Of a stretch of 64,000 nt of DNA, positions 23,890 through 34,819 are shown piece after piece. The translations under genes were made by a program, and so were the position numbers. A model generated the notes under the pieces. It was not told the DNA's origin. It ran no database searches and worked only from the letters and a program-made list of their open reading frames with translations. The stretch's first letter is position 1; every line of letters starts with the position of its first letter. Source of the stretch: Odontocerum albicorne (taxonomy: Eukaryota > Arthropoda > Insecta > Trichoptera > Odontoceridae); the NCBI GenBank assembly GCA_949825065.1, contig OX463844.1, positions 30,654,033 to 30,718,032 of the forward strand, given 5' to 3'.

Positions 23890-26220
23890 TTGAAAATAAA
23901 AATACGATTTTTCATCAGTTTTAGGTAACCTTTATTGTTTGGAACCAATCACACTCCGATTTACTTTACTCGTTTATCTAGTTACTCGATTTTTCCTAGA
24001 AAGGATTAATCACGACAAACGAGGGATGTCTATATAAAAAAACTAGCACCATAGGAGCTAGTCCTATATCTTGTTAAATTATCTGTATGGCTTATATGAA
24101 TGTATGAATAACAATTGCATGTAAAATAATTGTCATTAAAACGTAAAGAAGTAATTAGGGATGAATTTGAAAATAAAGATGAAGAATATCACTCTCAGAT
24201 AGTTTGGGCATATACAAAGAATGAATGAAGAAAAACTTACAAAACAAATATACAGTACAAATGTAAGTTGAAGGCGTCGTAGAGATTCACCAAGGAAAGT
24301 ATGATTGAATCGGGCGTATGCTCTTTTGAAAGAACGAAATGTTAAAATTCAAATAAAATCGTAGGAACTGTATGAGAGGTGTATTAATGATATTTTAGGA
24401 GAGGCGAAATATGTGTGTCTCGATAGGAAAGTCTAACACTCTCTCCTTTCTGCCTACTCCAACAGGGAGACGGTGAGAAGGGATAGTTATATGTTAATTT
24501 AAAGAAATATTAATGGCAAAATAAGACATATGGGAATTCCATTTGGTGAGCAAGATTTGATGTGTTATATTGTATATAGCCAGGATTAAATGCTGGCAAA
24601 AAAGAAACCAAGATTAATTTATTACGATTATTTACTCAAAGACCAAATATGTCACAGTTTACTATTTCAAGAGAATAAATTAATTTAGTCAAATATTTGG
24701 TCATATTTTATCATATTTTTGTTTGCAGATATCATGAAGTATTCGTTTTTCCATGTTAATTTCAATATTTATTTCTGGTTTGACATCATGTTTGTATGAA
24801 CTTATAAATGCAAAAATATAATGTTTCCTCATTGTATTGTTCAAACATTTTATGGCATAACATTTGTTTTTTTTTGGGGTTGTTCACATATATATATATA
24901 TATATAAATTTTTTTATTTTTTATATTTTTTTCAAATAACACAAACATTTTATAGCACAAACAAGATTTCAACCATAAGACTTTATTTTCAATTATTGGT
25001 GATATCGAGAAAGCATAGTTCTCGTTACTGAAAAATCGGCAAATTCAATAAAATGTGAATCATCTTTATAAACATCCCGCAACCAAGACCTTTTTTACTT
25101 TTGATAACAGTAAAGCCCTTGTAGGGCTTTAGTTTTCTTAATGATGGGTTTCACCTTGTTCGATCATTATTTTTTTTCCCAGCACTTGCTTTCCCCAAGT
25201 CTCTTCAGGTTGGCTATCACACTGTCCCTTAATCGCTGTCTGTATCAACAACTTACGTACGACAACTTTTTGCAAGTATTGTGCTTTCATCATGTGCCCG
25301 ACAAACATGCCCAATCCATGCAAGTTACGGCATCAGAATCTTTATATCTCGGTTGATCTACATATTATATCTCTTATGGTATGTTCCCATTGCTACATCA
25401 CGCCGGTTCTAGTATCATTATCTGCACTGTAATGAAGTAAGTTAACTAAAAACCACAATTAAGATCGTAAAACTCATCCTTTATTTCTAGCAATTTTAAA
25501 GTCATGTAAAATATTAAAATTATTTAAGATACTTAAAATAACAATCTATAAAATATGGACATATTTGCAAATATAATTCATTATGTTGCCTCTCTTGGGA
25601 TGTTGACTCCCAGTTATCCAATATTCCATAGGTATTAATGGATTTCTTGCTGGGAGAAAACTGCTAATAGACATTTTATATATTGCCACGTAGGTAACTC
25701 ATGTATTATCAATCCTTTTCACGTGGGTTCGTCCGTGTCATTCGTGGATTCTACCTTATCTTAAAATATATTTTATTTAACACATCTCTAAGCGCTTTGT
25801 CTGTACTAGTTTTCTTACCGAAAAACTGATAACTATTACGAGTGCACTATTCTTAAAGCCTCTCTGAAATAATACGCTCTTCCGAAATACCAGCATTTGT
25901 TAATCGTTCCTTCCATGAAGCACCCAGCAATCGTCTATCACCACATTTCGAAAGAATCCTAGATTATTCTCTAGTCTTTCTTATTCAAGTTACTGAGGCA
26001 TGCAGAAATATTGAGAAAATCAGAGTTTTAAGAAAATATACTTTTACTCCTCGAGATATGTGTTTGTTTTTCAATTTCAGCCACATGCTCAACATAGAAC
26101 TCTTTACCTTACCTGTTTATATTTCCCAGCAAGGTGAACTAGCACCTCCATTCTCGAAGAACTGAGAATCACTGACATATTGTCGACAATATCTCTTCGG
26201 CGAGTCGTGCGATTCTTTCG
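23890..26220. other. Intergenic, no gene seen
   Basis: AT-rich sequence with a short TA run near 24888. No peptide exon or transposon motif could be supported. Confidence 0.5.
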
Positions 26221-26224
26221 GCAC

Positions 26225-26530
26225 ATTACTCGTTATTAAGGAGAGAGAGAGAGAGACGACGCACAAGGGGAAGAGTTCCAGTGCGTTGGACTGATTACCC
26301 TTAGCATCTTCCCTTTGAGTCGTGGAGTGCAGAAATGGATGAAAATGAGGCGACAGAGGCTATCACGAAAGTCACGTTGATCAGTCATGAGCTATACAAC
26401 AGATGATAATTCCCAGTTCACGCAAGAAGGGCATGGAGAAACTAATAGTCGCAGGAGCAGAGGTAGAACACCTATACGCTGCAGTGACTAGGTGAAGCCT
26501 AAGATTTTGATGTTGGAGTTCATTATATTT
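26225..26530 (+). pseudogene. Relic of a non-LTR retrotransposon C-terminus
   Basis: Plus-strand frames hold RWTD-like remnants: 'cagtgcgttggactgatt', 'cagaaatggatgaaaatg' and RGRTPIRCSD. A related segment with gatcagtcatgag occurs in inverse orientation near 37960 and again near 15215. All copies are dead. Confidence 0.45.
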
Positions 26531-27171
26531 TAGGCTCCATAACTTTATTTAATTAATTTCAAAACAACTATTTAATGTATTTTGAAGGTCGGTGAACGGG
26601 TTTGCAGGCACCTCAGCAATGGGTTGCCCGCATGCTTCGCACATGTGCACATACTACCGGTGCAACAGCCTAGCGCTTTATTAAATAAATAGGGTATTAT
26701 ACTAGTTGAATGACTCAGGACTGTATGAATTTGCTTCAAAATCAGTGCAATAAACGTTATCTTGGATTGTTTGAGCTAGTATTTCGAGGTCATATATCAA
26801 ATTACGGAAATCACCGAAAATTGTTTGTGCGAGTTGAATGTGTCGTCGAGTTAGTTTATAACGTTTAATATTGAAAATTGGAGGAATAAATAAGAAATCC
26901 ATTCATTGTAGTACGGAAAACCATAATAAAATAAAGTTAAAAAGGTTTTTTTTAATATTTAATTTGTGTTGAAACTGTTAGAGAGCTGCGAGTTTAATAA
27001 TGTATTAGGTGTTTACATAAGTTGTGTCCGTTTTTCTCCAAATTTAAAAATGAGCACCAAAAAGAAAAACAAAATGGTAAAATTCATTCGAAAGTAAATT
27101 TTCTACTCTACAAGATATTGTGTCTGCTTTTACGTTACATATATTATTTTATTTGATTACAATCCTTCAAA

Positions 27172-27996
27172 ATGGAATGTCAAGTAGACGAAAGTGAGTA
27201 TTTTCGACACCTCCTTCTGTTCGCGTTCAATCGAGGGAATAAAGCTGCCAAAGCTGTTCACGATATTTGCGAAGTGTACGGTGAAGATGCTATGAAAGGA
27301 CAGCTCGTCGATGGTTTTTGCGTTTCAAAGATGGTAATTTCTACCTGAAAGACATGGAGCGTTCCGGACGACCAGTGGACTTCGATGAGAACCGCTTAAA
27401 CCACATTATTGATAAAGATCCCCTTCAAACACCGTAGAATTGGCTGAGCAGATGAATTGTAGTCACATGACTGTATACCGTCATCTTAAATCAACGGGAA
27501 AAGTCCAGAAGTTCGGCGCTTGGGTTCCACATGTTTGAGTGAAAACAACAAAAATCAACATTCGACAATTTCTGCTGGTTTGCTCGTGCGTCGTCGAGCT
27601 ACGCATGGCTACAAGCCAAGGTTCCTTTACCGCATCATTACTGGTGATGAAAAATGGTGCCTTTATGTGAATATGAAGAAATGGAAAGAATGGGTGAGTT
27701 ATGGTCAACAAGCAACGCTCAGAGCGAAACAAGTTTGCATCCGCGCAAGACGATGATTTGCGTCTGGTGGGATTGGCAAGGCGTCATCCACTACGAGATA
27801 CTTGAACGCAATCAGACAGTCAACGTGGAGCTATACATTCTGCAAATGCAGCGGCTCAACACTGCGATTCACCAGAAAATGCCGGATCGGCAATATGGCG
27901 TTATTCTGCAACACGATAACGCCCGCCCTCATATCGCCAAAATTACGAAAAATGTCATTCAAACGCTTGGTTGGGAAGTCTTGCTGCTTAATAGTT
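27172..27996 (+). pseudogene. Mariner transposase, inactivated and 3'-truncated
   Basis: The start MECQVDESEYFRHLLLFAF matches the N-terminus of mariner transposases. The HTH region continues in other frames (RFKDGNFYLKDMERSGRPV; VELAEQMNCSHMTVYRHL). The three catalytic aspartates can be placed in ITGDEKW, CVWWDWQG and QHDNARPH, giving the DD34D pattern. At least three frame changes or stops interrupt it, and it ends at LGWEVLL, before the SPDLAPSDYHL region. A possible left end is near 27002 (ttaggtgtttacataag); no right end was found. Confidence 0.88.
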
Positions 27997-28694
27997 AAAA
28001 TTTATGAGTAAAAACACAAAGCATCAAATTTTATTTTTATTTTTCAAATGAAAAAAGAACAATTTTTCATTAATCTTTATTTTATTTCAAAGGTCAAATG
28101 AACTTTTTGATGTCTTTGAGTGTAAAACGAACCCAACTCAATAATTGATTTGGAAAAACAACTTCGTCACTTAATTGTGTAGTAGTCAAGGCCATATCAA
28201 AGTCCATACAATGCTTATACTGACTGCTCAATTGTAAGTCTTGCTATGCAGGAGTTATACAAATAATTTGTTGTAACTATGTCAATGAATGAATTTAATG
28301 TGATTAAATGGTATTTTTTTGTTTTAAGTATGTTGTCAAAAGGAAATTTAGTAAAAAAGTCAATGTTTGAAATTTTCTAAGAAGTAAGCTCAAATAAACC
28401 TTAAAATTTAATAAATATGGCTTTCAAGATTTGGGTTGATATCAAATTGATCGCCTCAGTAAAGTTATTTTTTTGTGGAGCATCAAAAATATATATTTGA
28501 TTTGAATAAATATTGACTTAAAAGGAAGTGATATTTTATTATGGCAAATTATCCAAGTTTATTGCTACATTATAAAAATCGGGACGTTTATTTTAGTGTC
28601 AAGAACTACATTTGTGAATTGTTGCGTTGTTTCTCCTCAAATTATTTATTAATTTCATCAAATATAATTTGTCTGTTAATTAATTTTCTAGTGT

Positions 28695-29177
28695 CTAATC
28701 AGCAAAAATAAACTTTTCTTCATCATTTTTTGATTCTTCTATTTCAGGCTTGTCTGATGCTTTTTCTTCTAATTCTCCCGTTTCTGATTCTTGTTTTTTG
28801 TTTGGTTCGTTGTGAAGAACTTGTGCGAATTTAAGCGTTTCGATAACTGAACCTAAACTTATAATATCATCTCGAACTTTCCTTCCAATTTTTTCCTGAA
28901 AATAATGATGAATTTGTTATGTCATAAAACTTGAAATTTGTTATATCATTAACACTAAAATTCATACATATACTAAAAAATAGTGTATAATTCAATAAAC
29001 ACAACGTTGAAATATATACAAACAATTGTCAATGGACCATTTTGTATTATGAAATTAAAACAAATCGTGAGAATATCTTACTATTTCTTTCCATCCTTTC
29101 CATATTGGTTGTGGAGCCGCAATTGTTTCAAGACAAATAAAGTTGACTAAAATTATATTAAAATAAAAAAAAAACAT
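28695..29177 (-). CDS. Cecropin-like peptide with a long acidic C-terminal tail
   Basis: Exon 1 is 29177-29082 (32 codons) with a gtaaga donor; exon 2 is 28895-28695 (66 codons plus TAG) after 'attttcag'. The 186-bp intron is phase 0 at the family position. The 98-residue product has a signal peptide (FFFYFNIILVNFICLE), a short AAPQP prosegment, and a cecropin core IWKGWKEI plus EKIGRKVRDDIISLGSVIET. Usual cecropins stop about 15 residues later; this one continues with LKFAQVLHNEPNKKQ and a tail of 31 residues holding 13 Glu/Asp and 4 Lys. The GPAV hinge is replaced by LGSV. The acidic tail could neutralise the basic helix until removed, or alter the target. It has clean splice sites, no stops, and a TATA box at 29267-29259, so it looks functional. 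No dibasic cleavage site is seen before the tail except KK. Confidence 0.9.
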
Positions 29178-29258
29178 TGCTTAGTCTCACAGAAAACACG
29201 AATCAACACATATGATTACAAACTATATGATTAAATGCTTTATTTTATTTAAGTTCAT

Positions 29259-29267
29259 CTATATATA
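29259..29267 (-). promoter_or_regulatory. TATA box of the acidic-tail cecropin
   Basis: Minus-strand TATATATAG lies 82 bp upstream of the ATG at 29177. No kappaB motif was seen close by. Confidence 0.55.
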
Positions 29268-29269
29268 CT

Positions 29270-30870
29270 CGCTATCACTGAGCGATTACTATTTGGGATG
29301 GTCGTTTTCTGGCCAAATACGAAGTATGAGATAATATATTATAATATTATTTGAATATGGATTGCAAAAAACCTCCCATTTACATGATGCAAAGCCAAGA
29401 TCTTCGTGTAAAAAGACGTGCTAAATCATAAAAAACCCTGCCAAACTGCCTTGGTTTACAAAATAACCAATAAGAAAATGAATGGAAATAAACAATCTTA
29501 AAACAGAATCATATCACATTTAAAAATCTATTTAGTGTTAAATTGCTTGGAAAAACTGTTTTTATTATAAACAATATTCTAATGTTATACCAAATAAATT
29601 CAAAGAATTTAATTTCAGTTTTGTTTTGCTTGCTTTAAATTGTTTAGTAATTGATTATTTTAATCAGATACAAAGTAAAATAATATAATATATAAATGAA
29701 TGTATAATATATAATTGAATGAATAATATATAAATGAATGTATCTAAGTTATGTCCCATCTTGAGGATTTTTGTCGCTCATAATTATGTTTACTTCACAA
29801 ATCATTCTATTTTGGGTAGATTGCCTATTAAAAAAAATTATGTTTACTGTGTGCGTCTCGTTAAATTTTCTTATATCGTTTAAACAGACATGAATTGGCA
29901 ATCATGTTAAATACTCATTGTGCAAGATTTTAAAATTTTACATATAGGAAAATGATAGTTAAAGTTATTAAGCATTAAAATATTAAGCATTAACAATTAT
30001 GCAATTATCGCTCTAATAACTCAAGAAGTAGTCTGATAAGAGTATCGGTCCATTGTTCAAAGCTTCGTGGAACAAGATATTCTCCGCATTAAATATGAAG
30101 ATCGTTTGAAAGGAAACATTTTCGAAGGAAATGAAGAATTTGCTATCGAATCTCCAATCCAATTGAGTATTGAATGATAACTAACAATATATTTAATTAT
30201 ATTTTTTTCTTGTTAAAATACTCACTTGGGTTTTACGTGCCTATAAAAACTTGGGTGTATGATTGTTCTTTGAAATCAGCATTAATGTAATAGGCAACAG
30301 TTTTTTATTGACGATATAATAAATGTATATTGGGATGAACAGAAGTCAACAAAATTTATCGTGTGTAGCAAAGTGGTATTGTAATAATTACATTGCATGA
30401 AAATATTTCGAGTTTAAGTAAATATTTAATTTCTATGAGATATATAATTAAAAGGATAAGTGTTACTGATACCACACAGTGTTGAGTAAATGATAATTAT
30501 TCAAGATGTACCATATTTTAAAAACATTCACTTTGAAGTTTAGATATTATTCAGCCAAATTAATGTAACGGTCTGTTCGCTCCAAATAAATACATATGCA
30601 AAAAGGACAATTAATTAATACATTTAACTAATGACCTTACATATTTCACACATTCGTGATCGACTAAAACAATCGACTCTTTTTTACATCAAAACCAGAA
30701 GGATTTATTTTCTATTAATTTAGAATTTTAAACAAGTTTATAAACATTGGTAATTACGGTATCCTTTTTATTTAATAAATATTAACACTTCTTTCACATT
30801 TTTATCGTTATCAAGAAAGGAATAAGCAGAAAAACCACGCTCTTTTTACAAATATTCATGCTGACGTATC
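29270..30870. other. Divergent intergenic region between minus- and plus-strand peptide genes
   Basis: AT-rich sequence between the acidic-tail gene and the D-type cecropin, which point away from each other. A plus-strand frame at about 30045-30176 reads SIVQSFVEQDILRIKYED then RLKGNIFEGNEEF; I do not recognise it and it lacks a start. Confidence 0.5.
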
Positions 30871-30880
30871 AAGTGGTAAA

Positions 30881-30967
30881 GGGATTCCCTGTGCCCAAGC
30901 AAGTTTCTCTTTTTATCATCCATAAACCGTTAGCGACTTCGGCTGCTTCCATGCGCGCATATAAATA
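30881..30967 (+). promoter_or_regulatory. Immune-type promoter: kappaB site and TATA box
   Basis: GGGATTCCCT at 30881-30890 is a full match to the insect NF-kappaB pattern GGGRNNYYYY. TATAAATA follows at 30960-30967, 99 bp above the ATG of the D-type cecropin. This is the clearest immune promoter in the window. Confidence 0.8.
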
Positions 30968-31065
30968 CTTGAAACTGCCTTCGAGTCTTCAAACAAGTTT
31001 TCTTAATTGCGTCTGACTGCACGCTTCTTCTCTGCAAATTTGTTATTTCAAATAACTGCTTCAAT

Positions 31066-32212
31066 ATGCAGAATTTAACCAAATGGTTTGCTGTTTTGTT
31101 TACTGTTGTTTTGGTTTCAACGCATATAGCTGGAGCACCTGCGCCAAAGAATTTCTTCAAGGAACTTGTAAGTTAAAAAAAATATTATCATACTTTTTAC
31201 GAATCTGGAGCTGAAAAGTAGATGGAATTCTCATGATAAGAATAGTAGTTTGAAGTTTATAAAACATTGTGACACTAAATTTTGATAAACTCTTAAAACA
31301 TTTTTTTGGTATTTCGTTTTCCGCAGTACTTGAAAACTGGTATCCAAACAACATTATCACAAAAAGTTGAATAAACTGTATAATCTTAACGCAAACATTT
31401 ATCTAGCATTTTTATTAAAATTTATAAACATAGGATTTTTTTAAAGTGTGTGCGATTTAACTTTATTAAATGTGTATACTATTAGGCTATCTAGATTGTT
31501 TCCATGTTTATTTATTCCATATCAACAATAGTTTTTTGTGTATGTAACCGAGTAACTAAATGTACATATAATCATTTTTAATTATTTTTTACTAGTCATT
31601 TTATTTAAATGAAATCATTGGCTAATCTCTTATTTTATCTAACTTTTCAAAGATCTTCTTTTGACTCAGGTTGGACTTATAATAATTTTGTGCCGTATGT
31701 ATTTTTTAGCACTTGGTAATACATACATTTTTTCAGTAAAGCAGTTATAGATAAACACTTTGGTTTTCTTATATGAGAACTTTTTGTTTGTTCTGCAAAA
31801 AAATATATACTCGTATATTTGCTGAAATGCAATAGTAAATATAACAATCAATAATAAAGATAATCTAAAATAAGCTTATAAAGGTTTTGCAGAAATTGAT
31901 TTATTTTTATTGTTTGTTGTGCTTTTGTTTTCAACTTTTCCCTGCAAGTCATACCAAAAACCTACCAACACTCTATTTAATACTTGTTATTCTTAGTTTC
32001 TGTCATCATTCAAAAACAGAGCTTAGTTTCTGTTACCATTCAAAAAGTTTATTTAATTCTTGTATTTGCAGGAAGCTTTGGCACAAAGGGTTCGCGATGC
32101 AATCATCAGTGCAGGGCCAGCCGTTCAGGTTCTAAAGGACGGCGCTGACTTAACAAAACAAATTAGATTTCGACGATCTGCAGACCCTGATTTTGATCAA
32201 CTCGTTCAGTGA
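31066..32212 (+). CDS. D-type cecropin with a furin-like site and C-terminal extension
   Basis: Exon 1 is 31066-31167 (34 codons, gtaagt donor); exon 2 is 32072-32212 (46 codons plus TGA) after 'tgtatttgcag'. The intron is 904 bp, phase 0. The 80-residue product has a signal peptide (WFAVLFTVVLVSTHIAG), an APAP dipeptide prosegment and a core NFFKEL-EALAQRVRDAIISAGPAV, the recognisable D-type/enbocin-type cecropin signature (FKEL...RVRDAxISAGPAV), less basic than A/B types. The core is followed by QVLKDGADLTKQ and then IRFRRSADPDFDQLVQ. RFRR before Ser is a furin-type processing site, so the last 11 residues may be cut off as a propeptide; D-type cecropins normally end much earlier. AATAAA lies at 32240-32245. 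The kappaB and TATA motifs predict induction by infection. Confidence 0.95.
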
Positions 32213-32239
32213 TGAATTTTAAGACATCACATTTAAATT

Positions 32240-32245
32240 AATAAA
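32240..32245 (+). terminator. Polyadenylation signal of the D-type cecropin
   Basis: AATAAA occurs 28 bp after the stop codon. Confidence 0.6.
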
Positions 32246-32959
32246 CATTGACTGATGAAGCTTAATGAATCAAATTTTATCTCGAAGTTTTAAGCATGTG
32301 ATAGTTAAAAATATATTTCTGTCTCACTAAGGACCGAATTCAAACTAAATAACCTCATTCGCTCCAAACTTCGCGAGGTTATGAAACCATGTAACTTTTT
32401 ATTTTAAGCAAGCTACGACCATTTTTTGTGAAATTTAACTTAACATAGGATTAATTTCTTACGTATTTTTTTAAAGATTTAATAATTATTGTTAAGGTTG
32501 AACTATGAATTCATGCCTAAGTAGGCCATACAGAAATAAGAATGCTATTGAAATAAAAAAAATATTGAGAGATATTCAGTATCTAGTAATACTTTGTTTT
32601 AACTCAAAATAAAGCTGAAGAAGGAAACTAATTAAGTGATCATTTTGAAATAACTCATAATTATTGTGTTACGGATTTAAGGAGTTAAAGTCTGAGTGCA
32701 TTTACTTGCCAATTATTAGTTATATTATAAAGTGATTATAAAAAATGTGTTTAGATTATGTAACGTAGACAATTTAAAACTGCATGTGTATTTTTGATAA
32801 AATAAATAATGCTTAAAAAAGAAAATAAAAATTAATTTATTAAATATTTATTAATTAATACACGCCTTTTATTATTACGATGATAAATTTATTCCAAAGG
32901 TATTTTCAATGAAAAATAACTGAGAACTACTAAAAAGGTTTCGGCTTAGTTTCGATTTT

Positions 32960-33960
32960 TGCGTTCATGATAATACGACAGTTGCAAGTTCGAATTCTTT
33001 GTTACCAAATTTTAAATTATGTCAGTCTGGTTTTTACTAAATACTTAATTAAATTGTTACTGAATGGTTGGAAGATATTATCGCATGTCAATAAACCCGC
33101 CAGATTATACTGTATACAACGGAAGTATAATATTTACAATATAATACAACTTTATATTGAAAACATACCTAAAAATGGCTTCTTGTTTCCACTAATAGAA
33201 TTGTATCAACGCGACACGTGTTTTTAGTCCACCTGAAGAGTTTTTAAATAGGAACTTGAAAATATCCTGCTAAGATAATGGAATAACTGATTTTTTTTAT
33301 ACATATAACATCTCAATAATTTTATTCATCATTTCACAGTTTAAGAAAAAAACTTATGTTTTCTTTCCTTAATATATTAAGTAAATAAATATTAAATTTA
33401 TCAAAGATTTCACCTATGACTTAATGAAACTCGGTATGAGAATACTAAGCAATAAATATGTTACATCGATATTCCACTAATTACACTGCATCACCGTGAG
33501 ACGAGTCTCCTCTCTTCAGGCGGAATAATCGAGGCTCTCTTCAGGCAACGTGATTTTGGTTTGTTACTAGAACAATTTTTGTTTAACTGGTGTCATATTG
33601 ATAAACCCTAATGAAAATATTTTAATGACAGTTAAACATTCAAGCAGTTGATGGTAATTTATTGATGGTTTATTTTTATTCATGGCTTCGTAAACCTAAA
33701 TACGTCTTATATTTGTAAAATCGTTGTTTCTATAATTATTTCGAAGACACATGTTATATCTCATATTTACCTTCGTGGGCTAGAGGTTCAAAGCCCGGCG
33801 TTTGTTGGCTAGTCACCCGATGGTCATCCAAAGTGTTCCTGCGGGCTTTTTTTTAACAACTTGTCTTTAAAGTATGTTTTATTATTTGGAAGAACCTATC
33901 TTATGGAAATACCTACCAGATTGTACTGTACACCACAAAAGTTGGCAATAATTGTTGCTT
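32960..33960 (+). repeat. Two tRNA-derived SINE copies
   Basis: Copy one spans about 32960-33125: a B-box-like gcaagttcgaattc, then the tail ggttggaagatatt, 'catgtcaataaacccgcca' and 'ctgtatacaac'. Copy two spans about 33775-33960: 'gtgggctagaggttcaaagcc', then a tail with 'cctaccagattgtactgta'. The remaining intergenic DNA (32250-34650) shows no gene. Confidence 0.6.
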
Positions 33961-34659
33961 ACAAAATGTTTAATACTGCCTCGGGGTTTTTTAAACTAGT
34001 CCCATTCAACTTATTCTTCACCATAGTCTGTCATATAAATCTAGATACCTGTACCTGCCCAAAATTACAGAAGAATCTTTAATTTACTCAGCATCCCAGT
34101 TATAAACATACTACGCATAATATCCAACATGTTTCTAGATAAATTTCATACGGACTGCCATAAATAAATTTTTAAAAAAATATTATTGTTATCTTTAAAC
34201 TCGGGCAAAAAAATTGTTATATTGGTGATCCTCGGGTTCTCTTGGTAAGATGCATGTTTGCTAGGTTCATAGCTTAAGAGTTAATTTGATAAACATACTC
34301 ATATGGGCTTAGTCGTGTGCGAGGTTTTTGCTTCTCCAACACGTACGATCATGATGTGTGAGTTGTTACGGTTATGAAGTAAATAATGTCTCCTAACCGC
34401 GTTCATCATCATGTCCACATAACTAATTCAGATATGTTGAGGGGTACCATATGAACGAATGGTTGAATATTATAACACAATTCACAACAATATAATAAAT
34501 ATAAAAATGATATAAGGTCTCAAAAGATCCTAATATCAAAACATTTAAGTATGTAGTCTAAATCAAAGTGGGAATTCCGAGCTGGTTACTAATAGTTAAT
34601 TATCTTTCATTCATCACAAGCTGCAGATATGACGTCAGCTGGTATGTTACCCATACCAC

Positions 34660-34738
34660 GGGGATTCCTGATTGGACAGGAAACCTTCCGCTGAGTTTTT
34701 GATACCACACAGTTAACTACATTGTGTTTTGTATAAAT
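34660..34738 (+). promoter_or_regulatory. Immune-type promoter: kappaB site and TATA box
   Basis: GGGGATTCCT at 34660-34669 fits the insect kappaB consensus. TATAAAT at 34732-34738 lies 82 bp above the ATG at 34820, so the earlier in-frame ATG at 34724 would fall upstream of transcription. Confidence 0.8.
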
Positions 34739-34819
34739 GCGTCATTCTTAAATTATTCCTTTTATAACGAATCAGAGAGAAGAACGGTAAACATAAACTT
34801 GACTGGAGCAATAACAAAT

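Noticed and set aside
33775..33860. tRNA-like sequences here and at 7.8, 35.9, 59.6 and 62.0 kb
   Set aside because: They have B-box-like words but no complete cloverleaf, and are followed by a shared SINE tail.
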